In this document: positions 60,431 to 64,000 of the stretch, piece after piece
Position numbering within the stretch: position 1 is the stretch's first letter
Layout: each line of letters opens with the position of its first letter
Origin: Aphrophora alni
Taxonomy: Eukaryota > Arthropoda > Insecta > Hemiptera > Aphrophoridae
Reading direction: 5' to 3'
DNA length: 64,000 nucleotides
Assembly: GCA_963513935.1 (NCBI GenBank)
Contig: OY740767.1
Location: forward strand, 155,688,431-155,752,430
Made by a program: the position numbers and the translations under genes
Notes under the pieces: generated by a model
What the model saw: only the letters and a program-made list of their open reading frames with translations
Told to the model about the DNA's origin: nothing
Databases searched by the model: none

Positions 60431-62349
60431 TCGTCTTTTTGTGTGCCTAATTAGAACACTACAACTAATGGTAAGTTTAAAAAATAAAAATAATTTTCAG
60501 TTTTTCAGCTGTGATTGGTGATTTTTCATAGCAGTCAATATGTTAAAGAAATGCTGTTGTATATAACAGAAAATGCAGTTGTATAACAAAAAAGACCCTA
60601 GCGTGTAATAAAATATTGTGATTTATGAAATAAATTAAAGATATTGGCTTTCGGATAACCATTATTTTAATGTATTTTTTTAAGCTTTAGTCTTTTATTT
60701 CATATAATTGGGTTTAAATAAAAAATTTAAATAATTTGGTAACTCCTCTGCCTAAGGTGAATAGGCGTATTTGAAAAATTAACTGATATTTTCATAAAAT
60801 TCCAGTTTGCCTAATTTTTCTGTCTTCTACTTATAAATAGAATTATTATCAAAACTTTTTTTTTTTAACTTGGAGTTAATTTAAGCTGGATATGTTGATA
60901 CTATACAAGTTATGAACTGTTATGATATTTATCAGAACTTTAACATTTTTTAAAATAAAAATATATATAAGCAATAATAATAAGAAATCTATAAGCAATA
61001 AGCCTGGTGTAAGCAATAAAACAAAATGATTTGATGTGAAATTCTACTACAGCTTACAGGGTGTTTAATGTACTAGAGACAAGTTCACGCTTTCCTCTCC
61101 AGACGATCCTCAAAGCATTAGGCCAATATCCTAAACCTCTATATGATAGCACCTAGGCAGTACACATATAAAAAAATTGAGTTAATTTTGATAGATTACT
61201 GGATAGAATACTTTGAAATTGTGATGAAAAAGATAATAGTATAATCTCTGTTATAAAACATTAGGGCTAAGGTAACTAAAACCTATCAAAAAACTGTCTT
61301 CTCAAGCAGGTACCTTGTTCCTTGATAAATTCTCCAAAACTATTAAAAAAACATTAAAATACAGAAAACATGTAAAAGCAATCTTCATCTATTTTTGGTG
61401 TTTTAATTCCTTTTTAGTCAGTAGGAAGTTACCTTAGCCCCATATGGTAAATCCGGGTATATTTTGCTTGGGGCGCTTACTTAATTTGGCTTTGACTCTG
61501 CTTCAAGCTTTTTTACATTATTGTATAACTTGTATACTCTATTACTTATTTAGAGTTGTAATTTATAAAATTTAATGTAGAGAAAATAACTTTTATATAC
61601 ATAATTAATTGTGTATGTGTTTCTGTATTTATATAATATGATACCATCTCTTGTTATAGCCCACAAATTAATACTATCAGCAAGAGAATAAATAAAAAAA
61701 AACCCTGTTAATAGCCTTCAAAACACTATTAGTCTAAGAAAAATATACTAGTTAACTTTTATTTCACTTGACAATTTATTGTGTAAGTTAATATTAACCA
61801 AAATATTTGTATATATGATTGTTTTAAACATTAAACATCTTTGTATTTATGGTTTAGGTCTGCACATTATGAATTTAATTAAAAACCTAATTATTATGGT
61901 AAGCATTTAAACCTATGGTATGCATTTTCTTAAAAAATTACTTCATAATGAAGTAGCCTAATGAATTAGATACTGTACATAGTCCTAGAGTTACGTAGGC
62001 TATATATAATATCATACTTCAGTTTAAGATTCTTAATACTATGTATAAATTATGGGCATAACCTGTAGTCATAGTAGTTTCAATATCCTTATTATGTAAC
62101 TAGGGCCTAGTGATCACTGCACCAACCCCAATAGTAATTTTAAATTTTCGAAAACAACAAAAAAGGTTAGTTAAGGCTTCTTTAAGAAGAGCTATGCATA
62201 AACAGATAGGTGCATAGATACCGTTGTCTCCTCTGTACTGCCCGAAATGTGGGTACTTGGGTGTAATTAACATCACAGAGTAGGCTATAACATTCAAACA
62301 TAACTTTTCACGAAAGACACATTTGGTTAGTCTTGATGAATATAACAAT
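60431..62349 (+). other. KMO intron 9, AT-rich, small inverted-repeat element at 61.26 kb
   Basis: No gene is seen. 61264-61277 (gggctaaggtaact) and 61428-61441 are perfect 14-bp inverted repeats 178 bp apart end to end, possibly a small MITE; no target duplication was seen. Nothing else is recognised. Confidence 0.5.
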
Positions 62350-62518
62350 TATTAGGTTCCGCATAATAACGAGGGTCACTAGCCTACCAGGAAAATGTAG
62401 GATAAACCATGTACAATAAAATCAATAAGCTAAAAGTAAATACATTTATTATATAATATAATAAATCCTACATTTTCCTGGTAGGCTAGTGACCCTCGTT
62501 ATTATGCGGAACCTAATA
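62350..62518. repeat. 169-bp foldback with perfect 54-bp arms
   Basis: Arms 62350-62403 and 62465-62518 are perfectly complementary over 54 bp, with a 61-base AT-rich loop. Perfect identity over this length suggests a recent insertion or recent gene conversion between arms. The arms include gaccctcgttattatgcgg, GC-richer than the flanks. There are no coding sequences. Confidence 0.9.
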
Positions 62519-62644
62519 TTTTATTATTATATTATTTTGTATCTTAGACTATACTGTCTAGGGAAGGTTTAAATTAGGTACCTACCACACCCTGTGATAA
62601 AAGCTATCTAAGCATATCCATTCCATTTTAAACAACAAAATATG

Positions 62645-62893
62645 GTAAATTTTTACTGTAAGGTAGCCCAAGTTGTAATTTTCTGTTTTTTTTTTTTTAA
62701 CGGCTACTATATACCTTCCTTCTTACAAATAAATAATGTTTTCCTTGCTTTTTACTTTTTAAATTGTGATTTTTCAGTGAAAAAAGTGATCTGTGCAAGG
62801 AAAACATTATTTATTCATAAGAAGGAAGGTATGTAGTAGACATTAAAAAAAACTCAGAAAATTACAAGTTACCTTACAGCAAACATTTACCCA
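62645..62893. repeat. Imperfect foldback, ~95-bp arms
   Basis: About 62645-62747 and 62801-62893 are inverted copies with several mismatches and a differing homopolymer. Matching strings are aaggtagcc..aagttgtaattttctg and tataccttccttctta..aaataaataatgttttccttgc. The loop is ~55 bases. It lies only ~130 bp from the 54-bp perfect foldback. It is probably an older MITE. Confidence 0.75.
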
Positions 62894-64000
62894 AAATAAT
62901 ATCTATAATAAATTACTTTGAAAGAGAATGTTTATTGAAATTGGAAATATGCCTTAATTTGATAAAGATAATATAAACCTTAGTCCAAGGTTACCAATGG
63001 TAAAAAAAGTTTAGCCTATTGAACTAAAAATTAAAATTGATATTTACAAATTCGCAAGATTTTTAGAATACACACTTTACATAATAAAATTATATACTTG
63101 TTTTATTTTCTGCAGAAATTTACTGTAGTGACGACATAATTATTTAACATGGTCCAAGTTAGCATAAATATTAAGCCTACAATGAGACCAAGTTCCATGA
63201 CGCTTACAAAAAATGTGTGGTGGAAATAGTTTCATTTTCTATATTACAGAATTTAAAACATTTAATTACCTTCAAATTAACTTCTTATACCAGTTTCACT
63301 AAAAAGAAACAACTTAGAGCAAACAAAATAAATTTAACACAGTGTTTCTATCGTTGTTTAAAAGTTGAATATTGATAACATTTCCGTTTGCGGGTTTGCG
63401 CATGTTGCACTTCTTCTTACTCTTTACGTCCTACGAGATAACATACCACAGAGTTTATTACTCTTTTCCCTGAGCGGAATCTGTGTGAAGGTTTTATTTA
63501 GATCATTTTAATTTGTTAAAAGTTTAAAAGAAAAATTTGGTTCTTGAAAATTATACTGAAGCATAATATAATTTTTAATTCATATACATTACTTAATTCC
63601 TAACATGAATAAAAGTTGGTTATATAGTAATATTAGAGATATACCAATAGTTTTCCTTCTATAAGTAACTAAATTGCATGGCAAATTTTCAATTACAACC
63701 AATAATTTTACCAAAATATATTTTTTACTTATGCATTTTTCATTATTTGGTTATTTAAAAGTTTTGACTACACTTTGGTTCAACTTTTACTCAGACTCAC
63801 ATGCGGACAAAATTTTATTTCTGTTGTTTTTTTCCTCGAACAGCTGGCATATTACATTGGCTGCAGCTAATTTTCTACTTTGTAAGCAGTTCGCTAAAAT
63901 CCCTACAGAGCGTAGCACATATCGAAAAGGCTTTTTTAATTAAGACCAATATACTGTAATTAATTGCTGACACCCAAGTCAAATTAAAATAATAGAATTT
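62894..64000 (+). other. KMO intron 9, right edge
   Basis: AT-rich with nothing recognised. I looked for the missing KMO C-terminal exon (M-R block after Y-N-Y-I-E) and did not find it. Confidence 0.5.

Noticed and set aside
63674..63943. 89-codon frame near the right edge as KMO C-terminal exon
   Set aside because: It does not contain the expected M-R block or a match to the KMO C-terminus, and it starts without a suitable acceptor.

Overview
The window looks like AT-rich, repeat-heavy arthropod nuclear DNA, most probably from an insect. Evidence is the short GT-AG exons in long introns, an animal-type kynurenine 3-monooxygenase (KMO, the insect cinnabar enzyme), and the mix of Jockey-like and RTE-like LINEs, mariner, piggyBac and hAT-like elements. 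A hemipteran fits the repeat style, but the order of insect cannot be proved from the sequence alone.

Layout. From 1 to about 25 kb there are almost no host genes. This part holds eight tandem arrays or array-like blocks (units of 85-90, 99, 137, 62, 53, 131-133 and 20 bp), a 275-bp hAT-like MITE with a perfect 8-bp target duplication, a 5'-truncated Jockey-type LINE on the minus strand (9.3-11.8 kb), and several inverted-repeat elements. At 25.2-25.6 kb lies the first coding exon of a minus-strand gene for a secreted or ER thioredoxin-fold protein. Its remaining exons are not visible.

From 30.3 kb to beyond the right edge runs one host gene on the plus strand, KMO. Nine exons join in phase into 371 codons (about four fifths of the enzyme). 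The last exon or exons lie past 64,000. Its introns carry decayed DNA transposons (a Tc1/mariner-superfamily element, a mariner, a piggyBac), LINE fragments, foldback elements and a GC-rich block of unknown nature.

The most unusual object is at 48.26-54.01 kb. A piece of KMO (3' intron end, splice acceptor and the first ~100 bases of exon 7) is repeated in tandem 37 times with a 156-bp unit (52 codons). No copy but the last has a donor or the rest of the exon. The unit is a multiple of three and has no stop, so long open frames run through the array, broken by three single-base deletions. A 2,962-bp block of 19 units is itself duplicated. Normal KMO needs splicing to the 37th acceptor. By the reading frame only acceptors 30-37 can give a full-length protein, with 0-7 extra 52-residue repeats.

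Most of the well-resolved tandem arrays also show higher-order structure (146-bp, 106-bp dimer, 220-bp 11-mer, 2,962-bp 19-mer). A second theme is a scattered short motif (a GAAGAT-like box, a small hairpin, then GAAAC), usually close to long inverted repeats, which resembles a hammerhead-like or Penelope-type element end.
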